The notes under the pieces are model-generated. The model was not told where the DNA came from and did not search any database. It saw only the letters and a program-made list of their open reading frames with translations. From Candidatus Nitrosopumilus sp. (GTDB lineage: Archaea > Thermoproteota > Nitrososphaeria > Nitrososphaerales > Nitrosopumilaceae): DNA of 13,400 nt. Each line of letters begins with the position of its first letter. Positions within the stretch are counted from its first letter, which is position 1. The stretch is from assembly GCA_022758935.1 (NCBI GenBank), contig JAEMQG010000118.1:1-13400 (forward strand). The letters are read 5' to 3'. Of the stretch, positions 1 through 6,279 are shown one piece after another. The position numbers and the translations under genes are program-made.

Positions 1-972
1 ACTAAAGTCATATGTATTTCACACAAAGAAGATGCAGATGGTGTAAGCTCTGCAGCTTTGATTAGACAGGCTTTTGGAGGTGATTCTGTTTTGGTTGATT
101 ATCCAGGACAAATGGAGAGTATACAAAAAATTTGTCTCGATGATAAATTAAAATCATTATACATTTGTGATTTGGGTCTTAGTAAAAAAAATCAGGATGA
201 ATTTGTTGAACTATTGAGAATTCTGAGAAAAAATCATGTTCTAGTAACATATATTGATCACCATGATATTGATCCAAAAATTTCTATGGAATTAGAAAAA
301 ATGAAAGTTAAAATGATTCATGATATCAACGAATGCACCACAGTTCAAGTGTATAATGCATTTAAATCAAAACTCTCTGATCATGCTCCTTTCATTGCAG
401 CATGCGCTGCTATTACTGATTACATGGAAGACCGACCAATCGGCTCCAAACTACTCCAAATTTACGATAGGCAATTTGCTTTGATTAATGCAACTGTCCT
501 TACTTACAATATAGTTGGACACCAAAAGGATCCAGACTATTTGTTGTATTTGGTAGAAGAATTAGCGGCCTCTAAATTCCCGCACGAAATTCCAAACACA
601 TTCGAATTTGCACAAATTCAGGTTGATAAACTTGCACAAATAATTTCCAAAGTAAAAAAAGGTATGAAAACTATGAAGAACATCGGATACATGGAAATTA
701 TGGATTCTGGAGCAAGCGGTGCTGTCAATTTTGTTTTAGGACTATCTGGAAAAGATGTTGGTGTTGCATACAAAGAACGAGTTGATCATGGTATCTATGC
801 AGTTTCTGTCAGAGGTTCAAGATCTTGTAAAATTCATTTAGGAAAAATTGTAAACATTCTTGCAACTGAACTTGGCGGTTCAGGTGGAGGTCATGATAAA
901 GCATGTGGGGCAGTTATTCCAAAACCAAAAATTCAAAAATTCCTCAAAGAGTTCAATAAACAATTAAACTAA
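1..972 (+). CDS. DHH/DHHA1 family phosphoesterase (5' end cut by window edge)
   Basis: The frame is already open at base 1 and the start codon lies to the left of the window. The TTG at 58 is internal, because the conserved motif SHKEDADGVSSAA lies before it. Visible landmarks, counted from the first codon shown: DHH motif I at about 7-19, an Asp in YICDLG near 57, the DHH signature (IDHHD) at 86-88, another metal-ligand Asp in AITDYMED near 140, and the DHHA1 signature GGGHDKACGA near 295-304. These are the Mn-binding and substrate-binding motifs of the RecJ/NrnA/GdpP superfamily, whose members hydrolyse phosphodiester bonds in single-stranded DNA, nano-RNA or cyclic dinucleotides. At about 325-330 residues it resembles the short DHH-DHHA1 form rather than the longer archaeal RecJ/GAN nucleases. 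The substrate cannot be told from sequence. It ends convergently with the RidA gene, only 21 bases away. Confidence 0.87.
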   Translation, partial: TKVICISHKEDADGVSSAALIRQAFGGDSVLVDYPGQMESIQKICLDDKLKSLYICDLGLSKKNQDEFVELLRILRKNHVLVTYIDHHDIDPKISMELEKMKVKMIHDINECTTVQVYNAFKSKLSDHAPFIAACAAITDYMEDRPIGSKLLQIYDRQFALINATVLTYNIVGHQKDPDYLLYLVEELAASKFPHEIPNTFEFAQIQVDKLAQIISKVKKGMKTMKNIGYMEIMDSGASGAVNFVLGLSGKDVGVAYKERVDHGIYAVSVRGSRSCKIHLGKIVNILATELGGSGGGHDKACGAVIPKPKIQKFLKEFNKQLN

Positions 973-993
973 TTGGAAATAATTATTTGTACA

Positions 994-1452
994 TTATTGA
1001 AATGAAATCTCAATAATTGCATCAATTTCTGTCATGGAATTTAATGGTAAACTTGAAACTCCTACTGCAATTCTTGAATGCTTTCCACTATCTCCAAATA
1101 TTTCGTAAAACAAATCCGATGCGGCGTTGATTACTTTTGGGTGCTGTGTGAATTCTGGGAGAGAATTAACAAATCCTGTTAATCTCACAATTTTTGAAAT
1201 TTTTTCAAAACCTCCCAATTCTTTTTTAACCTGTGCAAGTATGTTGATTGCACAAATTCTTGCTGATTCTACCGCAGTTTCAATATTTTCATCTGAAACT
1301 TTTCCAGTAAATGCAACTTTGCCATCTATCATTGGAATTTGACCTGAAACGTATAACAAATTACCAGATTTTACAACTGGAATATAAGATCCGGCAGGAG
1401 TTGGTGGTACTGGCAATTTTATCCCCATTGATTTTATTTTTTCTTCAATCAA
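994..1452 (-). CDS. RidA (YjgF/YER057c/UK114) family protein
   Basis: This 152-residue protein has the RidA fold landmarks: GNLLYVSGQIP near 30-40, and RIAVGVSSLP with Arg127 followed by TEID (Glu142) near the C-terminus. Classical RidA enzymes are trimeric deaminases that hydrolyse reactive enamine/imine intermediates such as 2-aminoacrylate made by PLP enzymes. The equivalent Arg binds the substrate carboxylate in that family. The protein is about 20 residues longer than canonical RidA (~128) because of an N-terminal stretch rich in Pro, as in a longer subgroup whose activity is less certain. The start chosen is TTG at 1452; an in-frame ATG eight codons on (MGIKLP) is the alternative, and a stop lies seven codons upstream. 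It follows the TrmB-family gene on the same strand after 28 bases, so the two are probably co-transcribed. Confidence 0.88.
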   Translation of the reverse strand: MIEEKIKSMGIKLPVPPTPAGSYIPVVKSGNLLYVSGQIPMIDGKVAFTGKVSDENIETAVESARICAINILAQVKKELGGFEKISKIVRLTGFVNSLPEFTQHPKVINAASDLFYEIFGDSGKHSRIAVGVSSLPLNSMTEIDAIIEISFQ

Positions 1453-1480
1453 GATACTTATGACTAAGTCTTATCTGATT

Positions 1481-2641
1481 TTAATTTTTACTTATTTTGA
1501 TGAGTACCTTTTCACCTTTGTTTGAATTGTTCTGATATACTGTTCTAGTCGTATATCCTTGTTTTTGTAAACATCCATCCAAAATTGCTACCCATGGTAG
1601 CGAATGTCCACTATTCAATTTTGAATCTATTGTTATGTTTTTAGTGTTGGCATCAAAATTGACATGACCTGAACACATGATTTGCAGTGCAGCGTCTACT
1701 ATCTCAATTATTTCATCTAGTGATTTAATTTTCAAATTTATTCCATTTTTCTCAAGTAATTTAAGCATGTCAAATTCAGGTTTTTTTGAAACAATGGCTG
1801 AATTTAGTATGTGCAATAATCCATTTTCATTAATGATTTGAATAATTTTATAGAGTTCTTGCGCTTCATTTTTTGTCATATCTGCAAATGATTCTGTTTT
1901 AAATGAATTTTTCCAAATATTTGCAAATACTCTATTTTGATTAACTCCTAAAATTTCAGTTGATGAGAATATTGCTCCCTTGCCATTTTCATTGTCAACT
2001 ATCAATACTTCTGTCTCATCAAAAATAAAGCAATTTTGAACTACGTCTGATACTCTGATTTTTACTTCATTTGGAATTGTTCTATATGTCTCTGAACAAA
2101 GTTGTGCTGATGGGACCATTGCCCTCACTTCTAGATTTCGACGAAGGACTGATAGTAACTGTTCTTTACATTCACTCAAAAGCCCCAGTCCCCACTGATC
2201 TACCATGATGTTTATTGAAAATTTTGAACCCTCTATCATTGTTCTTAATTGATCAAGCACATTGTTTGCACTAACATGAAAGTATCTCTTTTCTTCAGAT
2301 CCTCTTGATTTTCTGCTTTCCTCACTTGCCTTTTTTAAATTTGTCACCAAAGAATTCATTGCATTTACTTTGTTAATTTGTTCATGAATAATTGCATCAA
2401 ATGCATCTTCTGGCGCAATCGCTGTACACATAATTGGTTTGCTTTTTGAAATAATTGCTAATCTCTTATTTTCCAACTTTAATAAAGTGGGGTATATTTT
2501 GGTTCTTGGAATATTTGAATAATATGCAAGTTCACTTGCAGATATTGTTCCTTTTGAGATAAGTGCTACATATGCCTGTGCTTCATACTTGCTTAATCCA
2601 AATTCTTCGAGGCTAACAGTTAGTGCCTGTTCATTTACCAT
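1481..2641 (-). CDS. TrmB-family transcriptional regulator with extended C-terminus
   Basis: The 386-residue protein starts with a winged helix-turn-helix: LSKYEAQAYVALISKG at about 16-31, then a helix-turn-helix (ISASELAYYSNIPRTKIYP) at about 33-51, typical of archaeal TrmB/TrmBL DNA-binding domains. A short coiled-coil linker at about 85-110 leads into the effector-domain region (about 117-280) with the pattern of TrmB C-terminal, phospholipase-D-like folds (SINIMVDQWG; FIFDETEVLIVDN). TrmB proteins sense sugars or other small molecules and repress or activate depending on where they bind relative to the TATA box. The last ~100 residues (about 290-386) go beyond a standard TrmB layout and I do not recognise them. 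It starts with ATG and is transcribed divergently from the ESCRT-III/cdvC cluster, so it may regulate itself and that cluster (inference). Confidence 0.84.
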   Translation of the reverse strand: MVNEQALTVSLEEFGLSKYEAQAYVALISKGTISASELAYYSNIPRTKIYPTLLKLENKRLAIISKSKPIMCTAIAPEDAFDAIIHEQINKVNAMNSLVTNLKKASEESRKSRGSEEKRYFHVSANNVLDQLRTMIEGSKFSINIMVDQWGLGLLSECKEQLLSVLRRNLEVRAMVPSAQLCSETYRTIPNEVKIRVSDVVQNCFIFDETEVLIVDNENGKGAIFSSTEILGVNQNRVFANIWKNSFKTESFADMTKNEAQELYKIIQIINENGLLHILNSAIVSKKPEFDMLKLLEKNGINLKIKSLDEIIEIVDAALQIMCSGHVNFDANTKNITIDSKLNSGHSLPWVAILDGCLQKQGYTTRTVYQNNSNKGEKVLIKISKN

Positions 2642-2683
2642 ACTCTTACTTGATGTGTGATTAGGTAAAATCGAGAGCTAAAT

Positions 2684-2699
2684 TCCTTTATACAAATAC
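2684..2699 (-). promoter_or_regulatory. TATA-like box for the TrmB-family gene
   Basis: On the minus strand the sequence TTTGTATAAAGG lies about 45-55 bases upstream of the ATG at 2641. This would put transcription start about 20-30 bases before the start codon. The match to an archaeal TATA box is good, but no transcript data support it. Confidence 0.45.
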
Positions 2700-2717
2700 T
2701 CAAAAAAAATCAAAATT

Positions 2718-2767
2718 GTAACTACGGTGAGATGTTACTACAGTTACTGATAAAACTGTGACACCGT
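2718..2767. promoter_or_regulatory. Nested inverted repeats, candidate operator between TrmB-family gene and cdv cluster
   Basis: Two perfect 6-base inverted repeats are nested. ACGGTG (2724-2729) pairs with CACCGT (2762-2767) on the outside, and ACAGTT (2740-2745) pairs with AACTGT (2754-2759) on the inside. GTTACT also occurs twice in tandem with a 9-base period (2734-2739, 2743-2748), and GTAAC at 2718-2722 mirrors the first copy. The block ends four bases before the TATA-like box of the cdv cluster. In archaea, sites directly upstream of BRE/TATA usually serve activators. The divergent TrmB-family protein is the obvious candidate ligand, but this is inference. Confidence 0.5.
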
Positions 2768-2770
2768 CCT

Positions 2771-2782
2771 AAAATATAAAAT
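2771..2782 (+). promoter_or_regulatory. TATA-like box for ESCRT-III-like/cdvC cluster
   Basis: AAAATATAAAAT is a strong archaeal TATA-type element centred about 27 bases before the GTG-ATG pair at 2801-2806. No Shine-Dalgarno sequence precedes those codons, which fits a leaderless transcript starting at or next to the start codon. Confidence 0.6.
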
Positions 2783-2803
2783 CACTACTAAAAAATTGAC
2801 GTG

Positions 2804-3355
2804 ATGACTAATTTGAATTTATTTGGAATGGAGTCCACGAACATGACGCAGACTGTCACAATCGTTCCTAGACTAGAATATTCAAAAAAGTTACTTGATA
2901 GTATTGTGAGCGTTCTACAAAAGAAAAGAAATGAATTGCAAAATTTAAACCTAATTTTACTTGACGTAAATGACGATGCTTGTGTCACAGCACTCAATTT
3001 AGAACGAACTATCGTGTTTTCATTAGAAATCCTCGTTCAAATAAAGAAGAGATTAAATTCTATCTCTGGGGTAAATAGTATTCCTGAACTTTTACCTTTG
3101 ACCATTCCGATGCTTAGAACTGTGAGTGCTCAGCTTTTTAATCTACTCCCTGCTTGCAGTCAAAATTTATGTGAACTGTCAGTCCATTTAGGCAGCATTG
3201 TACTAGATTCTGCGATTCTCTCTCGGGCTAGATTTGATTTTAGTCAATCTAATGATGAATCTTCATTGGTACTTGATGAAGTAAAATTAATCGTAGACTC
3301 TAAAATAAGTAAGCAGTATCCTAATGTTGATTTTTCTAAATCTTGCAACACTTGA
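2804..3355 (+). CDS. ESCRT-III (CdvB/Snf7-like) paralogue upstream of cdvC
   Basis: About 183 residues, predicted all-helical. The central part matches the archaeal CdvB pattern as I know it: a helix ending VQIKKRL (family EQI.LRL), a hydrophobic stretch around 100-120 (ELLPLTIPML; family VTLAPAIGV), then FNLLPACSQNLCEL and a short helix LGSIVLDSA (family DIMPEAEQEFGKISGLLSSIMVDA). CdvB proteins polymerise on membranes during Cdv division and are remodelled by CdvC. This copy is short and divergent: the basic N-terminal hairpin is reduced, and I see neither the C-terminal winged helix that binds CdvA nor a clear MIT-interacting motif. GTG at 2801 is an alternative start three bases upstream; ATG at 2804 fits a leaderless transcript. 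It is the first gene of a cluster with the next ORF (overlapping) and cdvC. The family call rests on pattern likeness, not a search. Confidence 0.68.
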   Translation: MTNLNLFGMESTNMTQTVTIVPRLEYSKKLLDSIVSVLQKKRNELQNLNLILLDVNDDACVTALNLERTIVFSLEILVQIKKRLNSISGVNSIPELLPLTIPMLRTVSAQLFNLLPACSQNLCELSVHLGSIVLDSAILSRARFDFSQSNDESSLVLDEVKLIVDSKISKQYPNVDFSKSCNT

Positions 3356-3852
3356 ATTTTTTTAACTCTAAACGTGATTTTAAAAAAGACATAGAACACA
3401 TCCAAACACTCTCTGTAAAAATTGAAAAAAACTTGTCCAAATATAGCATGTCCGAAGACGATAAAATTGGTAAATTAACACTAGAGGAATTACAAGATAT
3501 AAACAAAATTATAGGATTGGCTAATTTTATGCTCCTCAAATATGAAGATAAAAAAGAGACACATTCGATTTTACAACAATTTGTTTCAATCATTACTGAA
3601 TCCGCGCAATCGATAGAATGTATTGATGATGATCTCTCAGAGTTAATTTTATCTGCTGAGGATTCTATTAATAAAGTCAAGAACATTCACTCTAAAATTT
3701 CAGAAAAATCTGATCTTGAAAAATCTTATCTTGATGAACCTATTAACGATGCCCCTAAAACTAGTTCAATTAATTTAACCAATTTTACTAGACTGGTTAA
3801 CACATCTGGATACCAACAAAATTCTCAAGGCAATGCTACACAGATGATATAG
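3343..3852 (+). CDS. Unrecognised helical protein between ESCRT-III-like gene and cdvC
   Basis: A 169-residue acidic, Lys/Glu-rich, mostly helical protein with a disordered-looking Ser/Asn/Gln-rich tail from about 125 onward. I do not recognise it with confidence. Residues about 49-115 (ELQDINKIIGLANFML, then FVSIITESAQSIECI and LSELILSAEDS) faintly echo the spacing of helices in CdvB proteins. It may be a second, more degenerate ESCRT-III-like protein or an adaptor (inference). The start is uncertain: TTG at 3343, or TTG at 3352, which overlaps the stop codon of the previous gene as TTGA, a typical coupling arrangement. Its stop is followed directly by the cdvC ATG with no gap, so the three genes are almost surely one transcript. 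No Shine-Dalgarno sequence is visible. Confidence 0.72.
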   Translation: MQHLNFFNSKRDFKKDIEHIQTLSVKIEKNLSKYSMSEDDKIGKLTLEELQDINKIIGLANFMLLKYEDKKETHSILQQFVSIITESAQSIECIDDDLSELILSAEDSINKVKNIHSKISEKSDLEKSYLDEPINDAPKTSSINLTNFTRLVNTSGYQQNSQGNATQMI

Positions 3853-5046
3853 ATGAGTTTGGCCCCACAAGAATTAGAAAACAACGCAAGCAAATATGCT
3901 TCAGAGGCAATCAAATTTGATTCTCAAGGAGCACGAGGTATGGCTATAACACATTATCAACATGCCATTGATTCACTTGTTAAATTATTGCAACTATATC
4001 CAACAAGTAAACTCAATCCTATTTACAAAGACAGATGTAATTCTTATCATAATAGAATACAGGCACTTCAGGAATCTCGTGGAGTCGAACCCGCCGTAGA
4101 TCCAAATGCCTCTCCTAAAGAACAAAAAGCATCTGTACAAAGACAAACAGATGAAAATGATTTTGAAGAATTAGTAATGAAAGAAAAACCCAATATTAGC
4201 TGGAGTGAAGTAATTGGATTGGATGATGCAAAAAACGCATTACGCGAATCTATAGTTTATCCTACAAAAAGACCTGATCTTTTTCCTTTGGGTTGGCCAA
4301 AAGGGATGTTACTTTATGGTCCTCCTGGAACTGGTAAAACAATGCTAGCCGCTGCAACTGCCAATGAGATGGATGGCTATTTCATTAATGTAGATGCTGC
4401 ATCTATGATGAGCAAATGGCTTGGTGAAGCTGAAAAAAATGTTTCAAAATTATTTCATATGGCAAGAAGTTATGCCGAAAAAGAAGGAAAACCTGTAATT
4501 CTTTTTGTTGATGAAGTTGATTCTCTTTTAGGATCCAGAAATAGCGAAGTTGGAGGAGAAGTGAGAACAAAAAATCAATTCCTAACAGAAATGGATGGCG
4601 TTAATGGCAAAGGTAAAAATTTAATGCTTTATGTTATTGGGGCTACTAACAAACCGTGGAGTCTTGATTGGCCTTTTCTTAGAAGATTCCAAAAAAGGAT
4701 CTATGTTTCACTTCCAACTCAAGAGGCAAGAGAAAAGTTATTTGAACAATATACTGCCCCTCTTAAAAAAGATCTAAGAGTAAACATATCCGAACTTGCA
4801 CGATTATTTGATGGGTATAGTGCGAGTGATATCAAAGATGTATGTCAAGCCGCACAAATAAAGGCCGTTCACGAAATATTCAATGCTCCTGATTATCATG
4901 AACCAGTGGATGGCGAAACACCGATACAACCACGTGAACTTACCACAACTGACTTTAAAGAAATTATGTCAAGAAGAAAACCAAGCGTATCACTTGAAAT
5001 GGTTCGTGCATACCACAAGTGGAGCGAAGAATTCAGAGCCCTTTGA
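3853..5046 (+). CDS. cdvC: CdvC, Vps4-type AAA ATPase of the archaeal ESCRT/Cdv system
   Basis: The 397-residue protein has the full Vps4 layout. An N-terminal MIT helical bundle (about 1-75) binds ESCRT-III tails. A flexible linker (about 76-108) precedes the AAA domain, with Walker A GPPGTGKT at 156-163, pore loop around KWLGEAEKNV (188-197), Walker B ILFVDE at 216-221, a sensor-1 Asn in GATNKP (266) and Arg finger candidates LRRF (277-278). The C-terminal helix VSLEMVRAYHKWSEEF is the one typical of Vps4 enzymes. In Cdv archaea this ATPase extracts and recycles ESCRT-III subunits during constriction and scission. The ATG follows the previous stop codon directly. In thaumarchaea as I know them, cdvA and the main cdvB lie elsewhere in the genome; here the only visible partner genes are the two just upstream. 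Confidence 0.95.
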   Translation: MSLAPQELENNASKYASEAIKFDSQGARGMAITHYQHAIDSLVKLLQLYPTSKLNPIYKDRCNSYHNRIQALQESRGVEPAVDPNASPKEQKASVQRQTDENDFEELVMKEKPNISWSEVIGLDDAKNALRESIVYPTKRPDLFPLGWPKGMLLYGPPGTGKTMLAAATANEMDGYFINVDAASMMSKWLGEAEKNVSKLFHMARSYAEKEGKPVILFVDEVDSLLGSRNSEVGGEVRTKNQFLTEMDGVNGKGKNLMLYVIGATNKPWSLDWPFLRRFQKRIYVSLPTQEAREKLFEQYTAPLKKDLRVNISELARLFDGYSASDIKDVCQAAQIKAVHEIFNAPDYHEPVDGETPIQPRELTTTDFKEIMSRRKPSVSLEMVRAYHKWSEEFRAL

Positions 5047-5079
5047 TAAATTTAAATTAATTTTGCGATCAACCTTCAA

Positions 5080-5116
5080 AAAACTTAAATCAACGAAAAA
5101 AATTACTCGTCGAGGG
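5080..5116 (+). promoter_or_regulatory. Promoter and SD-like site of carA
   Basis: AAACTTAAAT (5081-5090) is a TATA-like element after the cdvC stop. About 25 bases further would be the transcription start, near 5112. GAGG at 5112-5115 resembles an archaeal Shine-Dalgarno core and sits six bases before the ATT at 5122 that is the likeliest carA start. This implies a very short leader. Confidence 0.4.
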
Positions 5117-5121
5117 TCACA

Positions 5122-6279
5122 ATTACTACAAAGAAATCAAGCCACGCAAACAAGTTTGGGAAACTGATCTTTGATGATGGCACCGTTCTTAATGGGGAGG
5201 GATTTGGTTATTCTACAACTGTTTTTGGTGAAATTGTATTTAATACGGGCATGGTGGGATATACTGAGACACTCACTGATCCCTCGTACAGTGGGCAAAT
5301 CTTGACATTGACATATCCGCTTGTAGGAAACTATGGGGTTCCTGATCCATCAATTAAAGACGAAGACGGAATTCCAAAATTTTTTGAATCTGATAAAATT
5401 CAACTAAGGGGACTAGTCGTTCATGAACTGTCTCTGACTTCTAGTCACTGGAATCTATCGATGACCCTTGATGAATGGCTTTATAATGAAAAAATTCCAG
5501 GGATCTCTGGAATAGATACAAGGTCGCTAACAAAGAAAATCCGAACAGGAGGGGCAATGATGGCAGCTTTGGTAGTTTCTGATACTGAAATTAATGTCGA
5601 TGAGATAAAAAAACAACTTGCGTCTGCACCACATTATAATTCTGAACAATTCATGGATGTTGTTTCTACTAAACAAGAAGTAGTTTATGGATCTGAAGAT
5701 CAGTCTGTAGTTGTAATTGACACTGGTACAAAGAATGCGATTCTAAGAAATATTCGTGAACTTGGGTACAAAGTGATAAAAATACCGTGGAATACAACAT
5801 TTGAAAAAATTTTATCTCATCACCCTAAAGGTGTTGTAATTAGTAATGGGCCTGGTGACCCTCAAAAATGTTCAAACACTATTGAGACTGCAAAAAAACT
5901 AATTGAGAATAATATTCCAACACTTGGAATTTGTTTGGGTGCACAAATCATTGGTATTGCTGGAAACACCAAAACTTATAAATTGAAATATGGTCACAGG
6001 GGACAAAACAAACCCTGTGTCAATTTAGATAATGATCAAATTTACGTTACGAGTCAGAATCACGGGTATGGGATAACACCTGAATCTCTTAGTGCGTCTG
6101 AATTTAATTTATGGTTTAAAAATGCAGATGATAATACGGTTGAAGGAATAAAACACAAAAAACAAAATTGCATAGCTGTTCAGTTTCATCCTGAATCTAC
6201 ACCTGGCCCTAATGACTGTAGATTCATCTTTGAAGAGTTCAAACACCTAATGGAGGAAGGCGAATCTGCCAAAAAATGA
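5122..6279 (+). CDS. carA: Carbamoyl-phosphate synthase small (glutaminase) subunit, non-ATG start
   Basis: CarA hydrolyses glutamine and passes ammonia to CarB for carbamoyl phosphate, the precursor of pyrimidines and arginine. The frame shows the CarA N-domain (KLIFDDGTVLNGEGFG, FNTGMVGYTETLTDPSYSG) followed by a class I glutamine amidotransferase domain with nucleophile Cys271 in GICLGAQ and His356/Glu358 in FHPES. Numbering is from ATT 5122, which gives 385 residues against 382 in E. coli. The ATG at 5251 would cut off about 43 residues, including conserved sequence, so it cannot be the start. Between the stop at 5086 and 5251 the frame contains no ATG, GTG or TTG. ATT at 5122, six bases behind GAGG, is my best candidate; CTG at 5164 is the alternative. 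GICLGAQ replaces the more usual GICLGHQ. The gene overlaps carB. Confidence 0.9.
   Translation: MTTKKSSHANKFGKLIFDDGTVLNGEGFGYSTTVFGEIVFNTGMVGYTETLTDPSYSGQILTLTYPLVGNYGVPDPSIKDEDGIPKFFESDKIQLRGLVVHELSLTSSHWNLSMTLDEWLYNEKIPGISGIDTRSLTKKIRTGGAMMAALVVSDTEINVDEIKKQLASAPHYNSEQFMDVVSTKQEVVYGSEDQSVVVIDTGTKNAILRNIRELGYKVIKIPWNTTFEKILSHHPKGVVISNGPGDPQKCSNTIETAKKLIENNIPTLGICLGAQIIGIAGNTKTYKLKYGHRGQNKPCVNLDNDQIYVTSQNHGYGITPESLSASEFNLWFKNADDNTVEGIKHKKQNCIAVQFHPESTPGPNDCRFIFEEFKHLMEEGESAKK
6252..6268 (+). promoter_or_regulatory. Shine-Dalgarno site and CTG start codon of carB
   Basis: GGAGG (6252-6256) lies nine bases before CTG at 6266, inside the end of carA. The codons after CTG read Pro-Lys-Asn-Glu, matching the Met-Pro-Lys opening familiar in CarB proteins, so the CTG stands where the initiator Met is expected. 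The frame has no ATG, GTG or TTG between its upstream stop at 6248 and base 6341. Confidence 0.6.

Noticed and set aside
3336..3686. Minus-strand ORF opposite the helical protein gene, and 2788-2997 opposite the ESCRT-III-like gene
   Set aside because: Both are antisense shadows; the plus-strand genes have promoter, coupling and family support.
4883..5167. A 94-codon plus-strand ORF overlapping the end of cdvC
   Set aside because: It is a shadow in another frame over conserved cdvC and the carA leader; its composition looks random.
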